A stretch of 64,000 nucleotides of DNA from Oxalobacteraceae bacterium OTU3CINTB1 (GTDB lineage: Bacteria > Pseudomonadota > Gammaproteobacteria > Burkholderiales > Burkholderiaceae_D), in the NCBI GenBank assembly GCA_024123955.1, contig CP099652.1, positions 5,890,001-5,954,000 of the forward strand. Reading direction: 5' to 3'. Shown here one piece after another: positions 24,253 to 33,534 of this stretch. Below the pieces are notes generated by a model. That model did no database searches and was not told the DNA's origin. It saw nothing but the letters and a program-made list of their open reading frames with translations. How positions within the stretch are numbered: position 1 is the stretch's first letter; every line of letters begins with the position of its first letter. The position numbers were made by a program, and so were the translations under genes.

Positions 24253-27200
24253 TTATTTCTCCATGTTAAGGCGTTTTGCTACCGCCACCCCGGTCGCCGG
24301 CGTGACATCGCGCGTGTCGATATTGAGCTCGGTGACCGCCGTGATGCCGCCGGCCGGATTGGCCATCCGCACGCCGCCCAGGTAATGCGCGCCCAGCGCC
24401 AAGCCGCTCCAGCTGACAACGACCGGGCTCGTGCCGCCGACCTGGACCGACGCCGGCGCCGTGACTTTCATATTGCCCTTGGTATCGTTCGGAATGGCGG
24501 TAGCGTAGGACAGCGTGTAGTTGGTACTCGCGCCATTCTTCAGCTTGTAGCCCAGCACGCAAGCCTTGAACACGCCCATCGGCGGCGACACCAGGCTCAC
24601 GCTTTCGTTGGAGTCGCTATGGGCGCTGAACGCGACCACATTATTCCATTGATCCAGCACCATCAGATCGAGGTCATCGTCGGCGCCGCCCGCCGTCTCC
24701 TGATTGCTGATTTCAAACCGCGCCAGGATGGTCTTGGCGGGAATGGCCAGCGTGACCGCCTTGACACCAGGACCGCGCGCCACGCAGGCTTGCTTGACGT
24801 CCTCCAGTGATTCCAGCGAGCCCGGCGCGGCCTGTGTGACCGTATGGGCCAGACGCGTGTACTCGCGCAAGCCGGCCCGTTCGACCGCCAATTTACCGGC
24901 GAACCCTGTCTGCACATCGATCTGCCGGCTGCCGCTGACGGTGGTGGCGGAAACCACTTCCGGTGCGGACACGCCGTCGTTGTAGCGCGCCTGCAGCGGG
25001 CTGCGCACCGTGTGCTCGCTATCGTTCCACACCAGTTCACCTGTGCTCCAGACGCCCGGCACGGCGCTGGTGCGCGTCAATTTGACCGTGTAAGCCTGCT
25101 TTTCGCCCGGAGCGAGTTGCAGGGAGGACGGCGTCACGGCGACGTCAAAACCGTCGAGCGTGCTGGTGGCGGTGTAGATGGCTGGCTTGTCGCCGACGTT
25201 GGTGACGCTGCGGGTGATGCTTTGGACGCCGACCACGCCGGCCAGCGAGATCGAGGCCAGGTTCAGTGCCGGGCCTTTGATCGCGCCGGTGTTGCAGTCG
25301 GTGGGATCGCCGGTGATGTCGCACACGTATTTCAGGTAATCGCCGGCGGCGATGTCGTACACCAGCCCCGGATCGGCGGCGAGGTTCGGCACGACCAGGC
25401 CGGCGCCCTGCCCCCAGGGCAGCGTGCCGTCCTGGTCGCCGGTGAGGGCGGTCGGCAGCACGGTGCGGGTGGTGGTCATCAGCGCGGACTTGATGGCTGC
25501 GGGCGACCAGCCGGGATGGCGCTGCTTGAGCAGCGCGGCCAGGCCGGCCACATGCGGGGTCGCCATCGAGGTGCCCGACATGAACGCCGAGTAGCTGTAG
25601 GAAGGTGCGGTGCCGGCGATGACCGCGGCGCGCTGGGCGGCGCTCAGGCTCGGCGAGATGCCAGCCAGCGTATCGACGCCGGGCGCGGCCATGTCAGGTT
25701 TAAGCACGCCGGGATCGAAGCGGTTAGGACCGCGCGACGAGAACTCGGCCAAGGTCGGTCCGTAGATGTCGGTCAGCGTGCTGGCCGACATGGCGGCGGT
25801 GGCGCCGGCGCCCGCGGCGTAAGCGTCGATGGCGGCTGCGTCTTCCTGGCGCACATGCACCGTCGGCAGGCTGTACATGTCGATCACGGGACCATTGCCG
25901 TCGTCCAGCATGATCATGCCGACGCCGCCGGCGGCGCGCACCGCTTCGGCCTTGGCCGTGCGCGCGTTGCTGCCGCGCTGGCAGACCACCACCTTGCCGG
26001 CGACCTTGGCCGGGTTGAGCTGGGCGCTGCCCACGTCCGCGGCGCTCATGCACAGCGTGGCGTATTCGACGCTGGCGCCCGGCGCCGCGGCGTCGACGCC
26101 GCGAATCAAGGCAGTCGCCGGCAACGGCTTGCCGATGATCGAGACGCCGCTGTAAGTCTTGCCGTTGCCCAGCTTGACGGTGGCGGTGTGCGTCTTGTCG
26201 TGGGCCGCTGCGGCCACGGTGGCCAGCCATGGACCGGTGTGGTTGACCTGGTTGGCAGGGCCATCGTTGCCGCCGGCGGCGGCAACGAACACGCCAGCTT
26301 CAACGGCGTGGCGGAACGCCTGCTCCACCGGATCGACCGGCGTTTCGCCGCCACTGATCGAGAAGTTCAGGATATCTACGCCGTCCGCGACCGCCGCTTC
26401 GATCGCCGCCACGCTATCGCTCGAGAAGCAGGTGTTGTCGGGATCGCCATTGGTGGGCTTGAAGCTCCAACAAACCTTGTAGATCGCCAGCCGCGCGCGC
26501 GGCGCCATGCCGGTGCGCACGCCAAGCGGGGTGCCGTCGGCGGCCACCGCCTGAACCTGGTCATTGCCCGCCGCCGTGCTCGATGTGTGCGTGCCATGGC
26601 CGCCGAAGCCGGCCGGTCCGCTCAGCGAATCGCGCGGCGAGCGGAATTCGCTCGGGTGGATCGGCAAGCCGCTGGCGCGGAAGCCGGCGTCGAAATAGCG
26701 CGCCCCGATCAGCTTGTTGTTGCAGTCGGCGCTCGTGAAGCCTTCACCGGTCTGGCACGCGCCTTTCCAGCGCGCCGGCGGCGCGCCGTAGGCGGAGGTG
26801 CCGCTGGCGTCGAAGGTGGGCCGGCCACCGCTGTCGATGCGATCGGCATAGGACAGGTTTTCCGGCCAGGCGCCGGTATCGATCACGCCGACGATGACGT
26901 CCTCGCCCGCATGCTGCCTGCCCCCCAGCTGTTCCCACAGCCCGCCCGGCTGGTCCAGGCCGAGGAAAGTCGGCGTATAGCTGGTGACGACGCGGTTTCT
27001 TTCATCGGGTGTGATGCTGACCACCTTGCCGCTGGCCTTGAGGGTGCGCACCTCGGCGTCAGTCAGCCGCGCCGCGAAGCCGTTGAACACCACCTGGTAC
27101 TGGTGCGTGATGCTGGCGGCCGGCAGTAGCGCCCTGGCCTGGGCCTGCCGGGTGCCAAGGTAGCTTCGGTACTGGCGCGCTTCATTGGTCGACAGGTCGA

Positions 27201-27402
27201 GCCGCTGGCCGGGCGCGACCTTGGTGGCGCGCATGGTGCCTATGTTGCCGCCATAGTTGGCCACCGGCTGATCGGACAGCTGCACGATGTACGACCGGCG
27301 ACCGTCATCGGCGGACGCCGGCTGGGCAATTGCGAGCAGCGAAGTTAGCGCTAACAGTATTTGTGCGGGAAGACGGTGCGGCGATAGTTGGTTCTTTGCC
27401 AT
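24253..27402 (-). CDS. Secreted S8 subtilisin-like protease with PA insert
   Basis: A 1049-residue secreted subtilase. Order: signal peptide (about 1-31), I9-type propeptide (about 37-140), catalytic Asp175 in GVIDTGAWPE, His in GGHGTHTSSTAAG, a PA-domain insert with its VCQRG-type core, Ser in MSGTSMATPHVAGLAALL, then a fibronectin-like domain (SITRSVTNVGDKPAIYTA) and a C-terminal beta-rich domain. This resembles the cucumisin/large bacterial subtilase group. It is monocistronic and divergent from the PEP-CTERM pair across an AT-rich spacer. Protein degradation outside the cell is the likely role. Confidence 0.95.
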   Translation of the reverse strand: MAKNQLSPHRLPAQILLALTSLLAIAQPASADDGRRSYIVQLSDQPVANYGGNIGTMRATKVAPGQRLDLSTNEARQYRSYLGTRQAQARALLPAASITHQYQVVFNGFAARLTDAEVRTLKASGKVVSITPDERNRVVTSYTPTFLGLDQPGGLWEQLGGRQHAGEDVIVGVIDTGAWPENLSYADRIDSGGRPTFDASGTSAYGAPPARWKGACQTGEGFTSADCNNKLIGARYFDAGFRASGLPIHPSEFRSPRDSLSGPAGFGGHGTHTSSTAAGNDQVQAVAADGTPLGVRTGMAPRARLAIYKVCWSFKPTNGDPDNTCFSSDSVAAIEAAVADGVDILNFSISGGETPVDPVEQAFRHAVEAGVFVAAAGGNDGPANQVNHTGPWLATVAAAAHDKTHTATVKLGNGKTYSGVSIIGKPLPATALIRGVDAAAPGASVEYATLCMSAADVGSAQLNPAKVAGKVVVCQRGSNARTAKAEAVRAAGGVGMIMLDDGNGPVIDMYSLPTVHVRQEDAAAIDAYAAGAGATAAMSASTLTDIYGPTLAEFSSRGPNRFDPGVLKPDMAAPGVDTLAGISPSLSAAQRAAVIAGTAPSYSYSAFMSGTSMATPHVAGLAALLKQRHPGWSPAAIKSALMTTTRTVLPTALTGDQDGTLPWGQGAGLVVPNLAADPGLVYDIAAGDYLKYVCDITGDPTDCNTGAIKGPALNLASISLAGVVGVQSITRSVTNVGDKPAIYTATSTLDGFDVAVTPSSLQLAPGEKQAYTVKLTRTSAVPGVWSTGELVWNDSEHTVRSPLQARYNDGVSAPEVVSATTVSGSRQIDVQTGFAGKLAVERAGLREYTRLAHTVTQAAPGSLESLEDVKQACVARGPGVKAVTLAIPAKTILARFEISNQETAGGADDDLDLMVLDQWNNVVAFSAHSDSNESVSLVSPPMGVFKACVLGYKLKNGASTNYTLSYATAIPNDTKGNMKVTAPASVQVGGTSPVVVSWSGLALGAHYLGGVRMANPAGGITAVTELNIDTRDVTPATGVAVAKRLNMEK

Positions 27403-27718
27403 GTGAAGCGCTCCGGTGTGTGGAATGGGTGTGCTGAAGAATTGAGCTATAGACTATACCCAGACCGTTGACGGTGTAACCATGAATTTTATTAAAGTTA
27501 TTACTTGGTTACATTAATACAACAGGAAAATAACACTTTTTTTCATGTTATATACGCAACATTTCGCTATAAGTTTCAGAGCGAAACCAACCATGCCGAA
27601 CGGTCGAAAATGGCCAATATTTTTGCCGTTTGTAAAAATAAAAAAATTCTTTATCGTATAGACGTTTCCCCAGTGCTGTGGGCATACTTGGCCACTTCTT
27701 AACTGAGGGGGGGGAATA
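27403..27718. other. AT-rich spacer between protease and PEP-CTERM genes
   Basis: A 316-bp divergent region, much richer in A/T than its surroundings between about 27480 and 27660. It must hold promoters for both sides, but no convincing -35/-10 pair was found. Small inverted repeats occur (GTTTC-AGAGC-GAAAC near 27575). A run of eight G's (27707-27714) forms the ribosome site of the following gene. No gene seen. Confidence 0.5.
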
Positions 27719-28603
27719 ATGAAATTCGCACGCAAAGCAATGGTTGCCGCCTGCCTGGTGGCCGCCACCAGTCCTGTTTTTGCGGACGCTTACAGCACGG
27801 CCACTTTCGGCAATCTCACCATCACATTAATCGATCTGAATGTCGACGACGGTGTGGCCGCCAGTATCCAGTTCCTTCCCCGCACGACCAAATTTACCGA
27901 CGGCGCCTCGATCAGGGGCGAAGTCGAGACTTGGCGTGAAGTGGGTAGCTTTGTCGATCTGCACGACGAAAAGATGAATAAATCAGCCGCTTGGGGTAGC
28001 GCTAACATTGCTGGCGGCGCACAAACTGAGACAGCGTCGATGTCCGCCAGCGTTAACGCCTCGGCCGATGGCAACGGCTTCACGTCCCTCAACTTGTCCG
28101 GCAGCGCACTGTCGACGCCGGGACACCTGAGCTATTTCAACGGCGCGGCTAACGTGCCAGCCATCAATCTGCGCGAGTTCATGTTATCGGCAAATACCCA
28201 GGTGGTGTTTTCGGTGGCCGGCTCCATGAGTGTGAGCACCAATCCCGGCACCTATCCCGGCGAACTGCGCAACGAATTGGCTTTCGCGCGGCTGGGGCTG
28301 CAGGTGAGCGGACTGGACCTGGAGGGAAACGTGCTGGTGGACCAGCATGAGCAAACGCTGAGCGTGGGCTATCCCGGCGATCTCATTCCGAGCGGTGGCG
28401 GCGATAGCTGGAGCGGGATGATTTCGTCCAGCTACAGCAACCTGAGCGCAGAGAGCGCCGGCGGCGGATTCTGGGCGTACGGCGGTATCGAGGGCGCCTC
28501 CATGATCACGGCCGTGCCGGAACCCGAGACCTACGGCATGCTGCTTGGCGGCCTGGGACTGATCGGTGCCGTCGCGCGCCGCCGCCGCCGCGCTGGCGCG
28601 TAA
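27719..28603 (+). CDS. PEP-CTERM sorting-domain protein, paralogue 1
   Basis: A 294-residue exported protein: signal peptide (to about FADA, residue 22), a Ser/Asn/Gly-rich beta-type body, and a C-terminal sorting signal made of VPEPETYGML, a hydrophobic helix and RRRRRAG. Such proteins are processed by an exosortase and delivered to the cell surface or extracellular matrix; no exosortase gene is in the window. Near residue 30 it shares the pattern GNLTITLIDLNVDDG with the next gene. The body matches no domain I know. Confidence 0.85.
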   Translation: MKFARKAMVAACLVAATSPVFADAYSTATFGNLTITLIDLNVDDGVAASIQFLPRTTKFTDGASIRGEVETWREVGSFVDLHDEKMNKSAAWGSANIAGGAQTETASMSASVNASADGNGFTSLNLSGSALSTPGHLSYFNGAANVPAINLREFMLSANTQVVFSVAGSMSVSTNPGTYPGELRNELAFARLGLQVSGLDLEGNVLVDQHEQTLSVGYPGDLIPSGGGDSWSGMISSSYSNLSAESAGGGFWAYGGIEGASMITAVPEPETYGMLLGGLGLIGAVARRRRRAGA

Positions 28604-28632
28604 AACAAGTTTGCTCAATCAAGGAAAAATTT

Positions 28633-29517
28633 ATGAAGCGTCTTGCACTGCATACCCTGGCGGCTGTCTGCCTGACGGCCGCGATCGCTCCGGCGTTCGC
28701 GACGGCCACCAGCAGCGCCAACATGGGCAACCTGATCATCACGTTAACCGACCTGAACCCCACCGACGGCATATCGCCATGGCTGTCGTTCACCCCCAAC
28801 AGCGTGTCCGGATTGCACAATGAAGCCAGGGGCTGGGACGATGTCTACGAATCCTACACCCGCGACGACTACGCCACCGCTCCCCATCAGAATGGCCTGT
28901 TGACGAAACAAATCGACACCGCTTGGTCAACCTCGAGCGCCAGTGTGGCCACGGCGGCCAACGCGGCAGGATTCACGGCGATGTCGGCGCACGGCGCGGC
29001 GCAAAGCGGCACCGATGGGTACGGCAAATATTTCAGCCAGGCGTATAACGGCAACGGCGTCAGCTCATTCGTCCTGTCGCCTATGACACAGGTCACCTTT
29101 AGCGTCGTCGCCAATGTAAAAGCAAGCACCAGCATGGGCTACAACCTGGACGCCGACATGGCCGAATACGGCTATGCCCGCGTCTTGCTGAACGCCGGTG
29201 GAACCGTCAACGGCCAGTGGCAGAACGACGGGCAAGAGTACGCGGCGCTGGCCGAGTACTTCGTCAACGACGACAACACCGTGTCGGGCGTCACCGATAG
29301 CTGGTCGGGCATGCTGACCTCCTCGTTCATCAATTACGGTTCGACCGTTGCCGATGCATGGCTGCAAGGGGTGGCACTGAGCGAAGGCCAGTCGGCCGTC
29401 TGGGACGGCGTGTCGCCGGTGCCCGAACCGGAAACCTACGGCATGATGCTGGCCGGACTGGCGCTGATCGCCGCAGTGCGTCGCAAGGCAGGCAAGCAAG
29501 CCCAGGCCGCGAAGTAA
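28633..29517 (+). CDS. PEP-CTERM sorting-domain protein, paralogue 2
   Basis: Also 294 residues, 30 bp downstream and certainly in the same unit. It shows a signal peptide (to FATA), MGNLIITLTDLNPTDG near the N-terminus matching its neighbour, a shared SDSWSGM-type segment (VTDSWSGMLTSSFINY; compare GDSWSGMISSSYSN), and a PVPEPETYGMMLAGLAL sorting signal ending in Arg/Lys. The pair arose by tandem duplication. Ribosome site AAGGAAA. Function unknown; surface or matrix location is inferred from the sorting signal. Confidence 0.85.
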   Translation: MKRLALHTLAAVCLTAAIAPAFATATSSANMGNLIITLTDLNPTDGISPWLSFTPNSVSGLHNEARGWDDVYESYTRDDYATAPHQNGLLTKQIDTAWSTSSASVATAANAAGFTAMSAHGAAQSGTDGYGKYFSQAYNGNGVSSFVLSPMTQVTFSVVANVKASTSMGYNLDADMAEYGYARVLLNAGGTVNGQWQNDGQEYAALAEYFVNDDNTVSGVTDSWSGMLTSSFINYGSTVADAWLQGVALSEGQSAVWDGVSPVPEPETYGMMLAGLALIAAVRRKAGKQAQAAK

Positions 29518-29524
29518 TCCCCGG

Positions 29525-29543
29525 GGTCGCCCGTCAGGCGACC
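29525..29543. terminator. Hairpin between convergent genes
   Basis: GGTCGCC-CGTCA-GGCGACC, a perfect 7-bp stem overlapping the last codons of the response regulator. No T-run follows on either strand, so termination is only possible. Confidence 0.3.
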
Positions 29544-30208
29544 TCGTCCAAAAAATAGCCCATGCCGCGCACCGTCTGCACCAGCTTGACGGGAAATGGA
29601 TCGTCGACCTTGGCCCGCAGGCGGCCGATGGCGACGTCGACGACATTGGTCCCGGAATTGTAATTTACGTCCCAGACCATGGAGGCGATCTGGCTGCGCG
29701 ACATGACCTCGCCGCGCCGGCTCGCCAACAGATGCAATAACGCATACTCCTTGGCGGTCAGGTCGATACGCCGCCCGCCCCGGCTCACGCGGCGGCGCAG
29801 CACCTCGATGTCCAGGTCGGCGATGCGGATGTTGCCGTGCTCGCGCATCGGGCCGCGCCGCAGCAAGGTGCGTACGCGCGCGAGCAGCTCGGCGAACGCG
29901 AACGGCTTGACCAGATAATCATCCGCGCCCAATTCCAGCCCTTTCACCCGGTCGGCGACGTCGTCGCGCGCGGTGAGGAACATCACTGGCGTCTCCTTGT
30001 ATTCGCGCAATTTGCGCAGCACGGTCCAGCCGTCCATTTCCGGCAGCGTCACATCAAGCACCACCAGTTCATAGGCTTCCCGCACAGCGAGCGCAAGGCC
30101 GTCGGCGCCATTGCGCGCCAGGTCGGCCGCATAGCCGGCTTCGCGCAAACCCTTGACCAGATAGTCTCCCGTTTTGGGCTCGTCTTCGACAACCAGAATT
30201 CTCATCAT
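29534..30208 (-). CDS. Heavy-metal-type (CusR/IrlR) response regulator
   Basis: A 224-residue OmpR-family regulator beginning [14 protein letters not shown] (the second Met at 30205 may be the true start). Receiver Asp52 in VVLDVTLPE, Lys in [10 protein letters not shown]; the winged helix ends [10 protein letters not shown], typical of CusR/CopR/IrlR metal-responsive regulators. No sensor kinase lies next to it. It is divergent from DUF305-YncE, and a CusR-type box lies between them, so these are its likely targets. Confidence 0.92.
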   Translation of the reverse strand: MMRILVVEDEPKTGDYLVKGLREAGYAADLARNGADGLALAVREAYELVVLDVTLPEMDGWTVLRKLREYKETPVMFLTARDDVADRVKGLELGADDYLVKPFAFAELLARVRTLLRRGPMREHGNIRIADLDIEVLRRRVSRGGRRIDLTAKEYALLHLLASRRGEVMSRSQIASMVWDVNYNSGTNVVDVAIGRLRAKVDDPFPVKLVQTVRGMGYFLDEVA

Positions 30209-30246
30209 GCCCGTTTGTTGGTTCTGCGATTTCCGCTTTAAGTCGA

Positions 30247-30260
30247 TTACAAATTTGTCA
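30247..30260. promoter_or_regulatory. CusR/CopR-like box
   Basis: TTACAAATTTGTCA: two half-sites TTACAA and TTGTCA two bases apart, one mismatch from perfect symmetry and close to the known TGACAA-N2-TTGTCA binding site of copper-type regulators. It sits between the divergent regulator and DUF305 genes. Confidence 0.6.
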
Positions 30261-30335
30261 TGCGCGCGTCATCGTGCGGTTAACGCCCGCTGCTTACACT
30301 GGAGCCCTCTCTACTCAAGCACCGAAAGGACGGCC

Positions 30336-30752
30336 ATGGCCATTTCGCTACGCGCAGCCGTCATCGCCGCAATCGCCGCGATGATGGCCGCCACCGGCAC
30401 CACAGCGTCGGCACAGGAACACCACCACGGAGGCGCCACCCCGGCGTCCGCGCCGCCGGCCTTCGTCGCCAGCACCGCCAAGCCGTTCGCCGCCCTGATG
30501 GACGACGCCATGTCGGTGATGGACGACGGCATGAAGCGGGCGCCGATGAACGGCGTGCCGGACCACGACTTCATGACCATGATGATCCCGCACCACCAGG
30601 GCGCGGTCGACATGGCCAAGTCCGTCCTGCTCCACACCACGGACCCGGAAATCCGCAACCTTGCGCTGGGCATCATCGCCGAACAACAGGTCGAGATCGA
30701 CGTCATGAAAGCCTGGCTGCACAACCACCCCACCAAGGAGATCGACAAATGA
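30336..30752 (+). CDS. DUF305-family periplasmic protein
   Basis: The start at 30336 behind GAAAGGA gives 138 residues: signal peptide to about residue 26 (TASAQEHHHGG), then a four-helix DUF305 domain of ferritin-like type. The family signature DHDFMTMMIPHHQGAVDMAK is complete and Met/His-rich, as in proteins associated with copper resistance. It overlaps the YncE gene by 4 bp (ATGA). With the upstream CusR-like box this suggests metal (copper/silver) handling in the periplasm. Confidence 0.88.
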   Translation: MAISLRAAVIAAIAAMMAATGTTASAQEHHHGGATPASAPPAFVASTAKPFAALMDDAMSVMDDGMKRAPMNGVPDHDFMTMMIPHHQGAVDMAKSVLLHTTDPEIRNLALGIIAEQQVEIDVMKAWLHNHPTKEIDK

Positions 30753-32092
30753 AGACACTCGCCATCGCCGCCGGCGCCATGCTGTGCGCCCAAGCTTGGG
30801 CCGCCCCCATTTCACCGCTGGACCGCGTCTACACGGCGGACCAGAACACCAACACCATCTCCGTCTTCAGTCCCGCCACCAACACGCTGCTGGGACAGAT
30901 CAAGCTGGGCAACTCCCGCCCGGACATCCTCTCGCCGCTGTACCGGGGCGAAGTCAATGTGCACGGCATGGGCTTCTCGCCCGACCACAAAACGCTGCTG
31001 GCCATCTCCAACGGCTCGAATTCGGTCACCTTCATCGACACCGCCACCAACAAGGTCAAAGGCAAAACCTATGTCGGGCGCTCGCCGCACGAAGGCTTCT
31101 TCAGCGCCGACGGCAAGGAGGTCTGGGTCGTGGTGCGCGGCGAGGACTACATCTCCGTCATCGACCCGGCCACGTTCAAGGAAACGCGCCGCATCCCGAC
31201 CGCGATCGGCCCGGGCATGGTGCAGTTCCACCCGAACGGCAAGCTGGCCTTTGCCGTCTCCAGCTTCACGCCGGTCGTCGACGTGATCGACATGGCCACG
31301 CACTCCGTCATCAAGAAGATCAGCGTGGTCAGCCCGTTCTCGCCGTTCCTACAGTTCACGCCGGATTTCGGCGAGATCTGGATGACGCACAAGGACGTCG
31401 GCAAGGTCACGCGCATCAGCACTTCGACGCTGGAAGTGACCGGCGTCATCGACACCGGCTTCATCACCAACCACCTGGCCTTCGCCAAGGTCGGCGGCGA
31501 GGTGCGTGCCTACGTCACCATCGGCGGCGAGAATGCGGTCAAGGTCTACAGCACCGGCAAACAAGCCAAGCTGCTGGCGACCATCGCCACCGGCGCCCTG
31601 CCGCATGGCGCCTGGACATCCGACGACGGCTCGCGCGTCTACGTCGGCCTGGAAAACGGCGACGGCGTCCAGGTGATCGACACCGCCAGCAACAAGGTGG
31701 TCGCCACGATGGGCGGCGGCCAGGCGCCGCAGGCGCTGGTCTACCTGTCCAACGTAGCGCCGTCGGCGGACGACAAGTCCAACCTCGTGCCGCGCGTGAA
31801 CCAGAACTCGGAGAATATCCAACTCAAAGCCGTCGCCGGCGACGCCAAGGGCTTCGTCGTGGTGCGCCCGATGGGCGTGGTGGAAGGCATCGAAGCCTTC
31901 CTCTACAAGCTCAAACCGGACACGCAATACGACATCTACGCCGGTGCGGAGAAAAACCCGGTCGGCAGCTTCCGCACCAACGCCACGGGCATGGCCAACG
32001 GCACGATGATCGGTCCGGGCCACGTCGACGGCGCCATCGTCGTCAAGGAAAGCGGCGGCGCGACGGTGCTGAAGTCGGCGCCGGCGGTTTAA
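30749..32092 (+). CDS. YncE-like seven-bladed beta-propeller protein
   Basis: 447 residues with signal peptide (to about AWAAP, residue 19) and repeated YVTN-type blades (VYTADQNTNTISVFSPATN, GMGFSPDHKTLLAISNGSNS, VWVVVRGEDYISVIDPATF). The last 100 residues form a separate beta domain. Coupled to DUF305 by a 4-bp overlap, so both are made together, probably under metal control. It ends by sharing a TTAA with the convergent VOC gene: the stop codons overlap on opposite strands. Confidence 0.88.
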   Translation: MKTLAIAAGAMLCAQAWAAPISPLDRVYTADQNTNTISVFSPATNTLLGQIKLGNSRPDILSPLYRGEVNVHGMGFSPDHKTLLAISNGSNSVTFIDTATNKVKGKTYVGRSPHEGFFSADGKEVWVVVRGEDYISVIDPATFKETRRIPTAIGPGMVQFHPNGKLAFAVSSFTPVVDVIDMATHSVIKKISVVSPFSPFLQFTPDFGEIWMTHKDVGKVTRISTSTLEVTGVIDTGFITNHLAFAKVGGEVRAYVTIGGENAVKVYSTGKQAKLLATIATGALPHGAWTSDDGSRVYVGLENGDGVQVIDTASNKVVATMGGGQAPQALVYLSNVAPSADDKSNLVPRVNQNSENIQLKAVAGDAKGFVVVRPMGVVEGIEAFLYKLKPDTQYDIYAGAEKNPVGSFRTNATGMANGTMIGPGHVDGAIVVKESGGATVLKSAPAV

Positions 32093-32610
32093 CTCAGGCA
32101 GGGAACGTCGGGCGCGCCGAGCGAATTGGCCCACCCGGCGGCGTGGCCGTCCGCCTGGCGCGGCGCCTGCAGGAACTCCAGGGTCACCCCTTCCGGGCTG
32201 CGCACGTAAACGATGCGCAGCCCGTCGCGCGCGCCGCCGCGCACCGTCTGCGGCGCGCCCAGCCTCGGCCAGCCCGCCGCCTCGACTTTGGCCAGCAGGA
32301 CGTCGAGGTCGTCGACCATGTAGGCCAGGTGCATCGAGCCGACATCGCAGGCGCGCGGCATCATCACCTGGCGCCCGGCCGGCGCATGGTATTCGAGCAG
32401 TTCGACCAGGTGACCGTCCGGCCCCTCGACCATGGCCAGCGTGACGTCCGCGCCAGGCACGCCGACCACGTTTTCCAGGAATACGCTCGGTTCGTAGCGG
32501 GTCTGCGAGACGAAGCGGAATCCCAGCACGTCGACCCAGAACCGCAGCGACTCCGCCAGCGAAACGACGGTCACGCCGGTGTGGTCGGCCCTTCGGAACA
32601 TCGCCGTCAT
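32089..32610 (-). CDS. VOC-family (glyoxalase/dioxygenase-like) protein
   Basis: The start at 32610 gives 173 residues; the longer frame only overlaps the hydrolase gene. Two beta-alpha-beta-beta-beta modules are seen, with metal-ligand-type His in HTGVTVVSLAESLRFWVDVLGF and MHLAYMVDDLD and Glu in VTLEFLQAP. VOC proteins include glyoxalase I, dioxygenases and resistance proteins, so the substrate is open. It overlaps the upstream alpha/beta hydrolase by 4 bp, which points to a shared pathway. Confidence 0.85.
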   Translation of the reverse strand: MTAMFRRADHTGVTVVSLAESLRFWVDVLGFRFVSQTRYEPSVFLENVVGVPGADVTLAMVEGPDGHLVELLEYHAPAGRQVMMPRACDVGSMHLAYMVDDLDVLLAKVEAAGWPRLGAPQTVRGGARDGLRIVYVRSPEGVTLEFLQAPRQADGHAAGWANSLGAPDVPCLS

Positions 32611-33452
32611 GGGTGAAGCGCCCAAAACGCGGCCAGCTCGCCGCGAATGAAGTCGGTCTTTTCCTCGAACACCCAGTGCCCGCACTCCTCGATCACGCCG
32701 CCCTGCGCCGACTCCGCGATCGCCTGCGCGCTGGCGTGGCAATGCTCGCCGAACGAGGCGCGGCCGGCCCACGCCATCATCGGCACCTTTAGCTTTTCCC
32801 TGGTCAGCTGCGCCGTCTGTTCGGCCATCTGCGGGATGTAGCCGTAGTGGTTCAGGCTCGCGCGCAGGTTGCCCGGCTGGCGCATCTGCATCGCGTAGGC
32901 CTGCACATCTTCCTCCGGCATAGCCGTGGGGTTGTAGGCGAAGTCGCGGAAGAAGTGGCGCAGGTATTGCTCCTCCTTGCCCTCGACCAGGAACCGCGTG
33001 ATGTCCATGTTCATGTGCATGCTCAAATGCCAGTAAGCCACGCGCGGGTCGACATAGCCGGGATAATCCAGGCCAAAGAACGGGGTTTCGATGGTCGACA
33101 ACGACAGCGCGCGGTCCTGCGCCAGGTAGGCCAGCGCCACCGACGGCGGTCCGCCCAGGTCGTGGCTGAGGATATGGAATCTGTCCACACCCTCGACCGC
33201 CAGCAGGTCGAGCATGTCGCGCGCGATGGTCAGCGGCTCGTAGCCGTCGTAAGGTTTGTCGCTGTCGGCGAAGCCGCGCAAGTCGGGCGCGATGAACGTG
33301 TAGCGGTCGAGCAGGCCCTCCATCACCGGCAGGAATTCACGGTGATTCTGCGGCCAGCCGTGCATGCACAACACGACCGGGCCCTCGCCCGCCGTGACGT
33401 AGTGCAAAGTGATGCCGTTGACCTTCGCGCGCTTGTGGCTGAGCTCTAACAT
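32607..33452 (-). CDS. Alpha/beta hydrolase, epoxide hydrolase/dehalogenase type
   Basis: The start at 33452 follows CAGGGAAA and gives 281 residues. Oxyanion motif HGWPQN (31-36); the nucleophile elbow SHDLGG places an aspartate at residue 98 instead of serine, as in epoxide hydrolases and haloalkane/haloacetate dehalogenases; catalytic His in EECGHWVFEEK. Cytoplasmic. Co-translated with the VOC gene. A symmetric TTGTGCC-N5-GGCACAA site lies 83 bp upstream. Confidence 0.88.
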   Translation of the reverse strand: MLELSHKRAKVNGITLHYVTAGEGPVVLCMHGWPQNHREFLPVMEGLLDRYTFIAPDLRGFADSDKPYDGYEPLTIARDMLDLLAVEGVDRFHILSHDLGGPPSVALAYLAQDRALSLSTIETPFFGLDYPGYVDPRVAYWHLSMHMNMDITRFLVEGKEEQYLRHFFRDFAYNPTAMPEEDVQAYAMQMRQPGNLRASLNHYGYIPQMAEQTAQLTREKLKVPMMAWAGRASFGEHCHASAQAIAESAQGGVIEECGHWVFEEKTDFIRGELAAFWALHP

Positions 33453-33534
33453 GATTTTCCCTGTTGTTGGATGACGTGTCCACGCAAGGTACCGTGCGCG
33501 GTCGTGGTCAACAATAAGGTGGCGCTCGCAATAG

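Noticed and set aside
24844..27129. A 761-codon plus-strand frame
   Set aside because: Antisense of the subtilase, with no recognisable domain or ribosome site.
27719..29517. A complete exosortase/PEP-CTERM system
   Set aside because: Only the sorting substrates are present; no exosortase gene was found in the window.
30174..30335. Upstream extension of the DUF305 protein
   Set aside because: It covers the regulatory region, and the signal peptide begins at the ATG at 30336 behind a good ribosome site.
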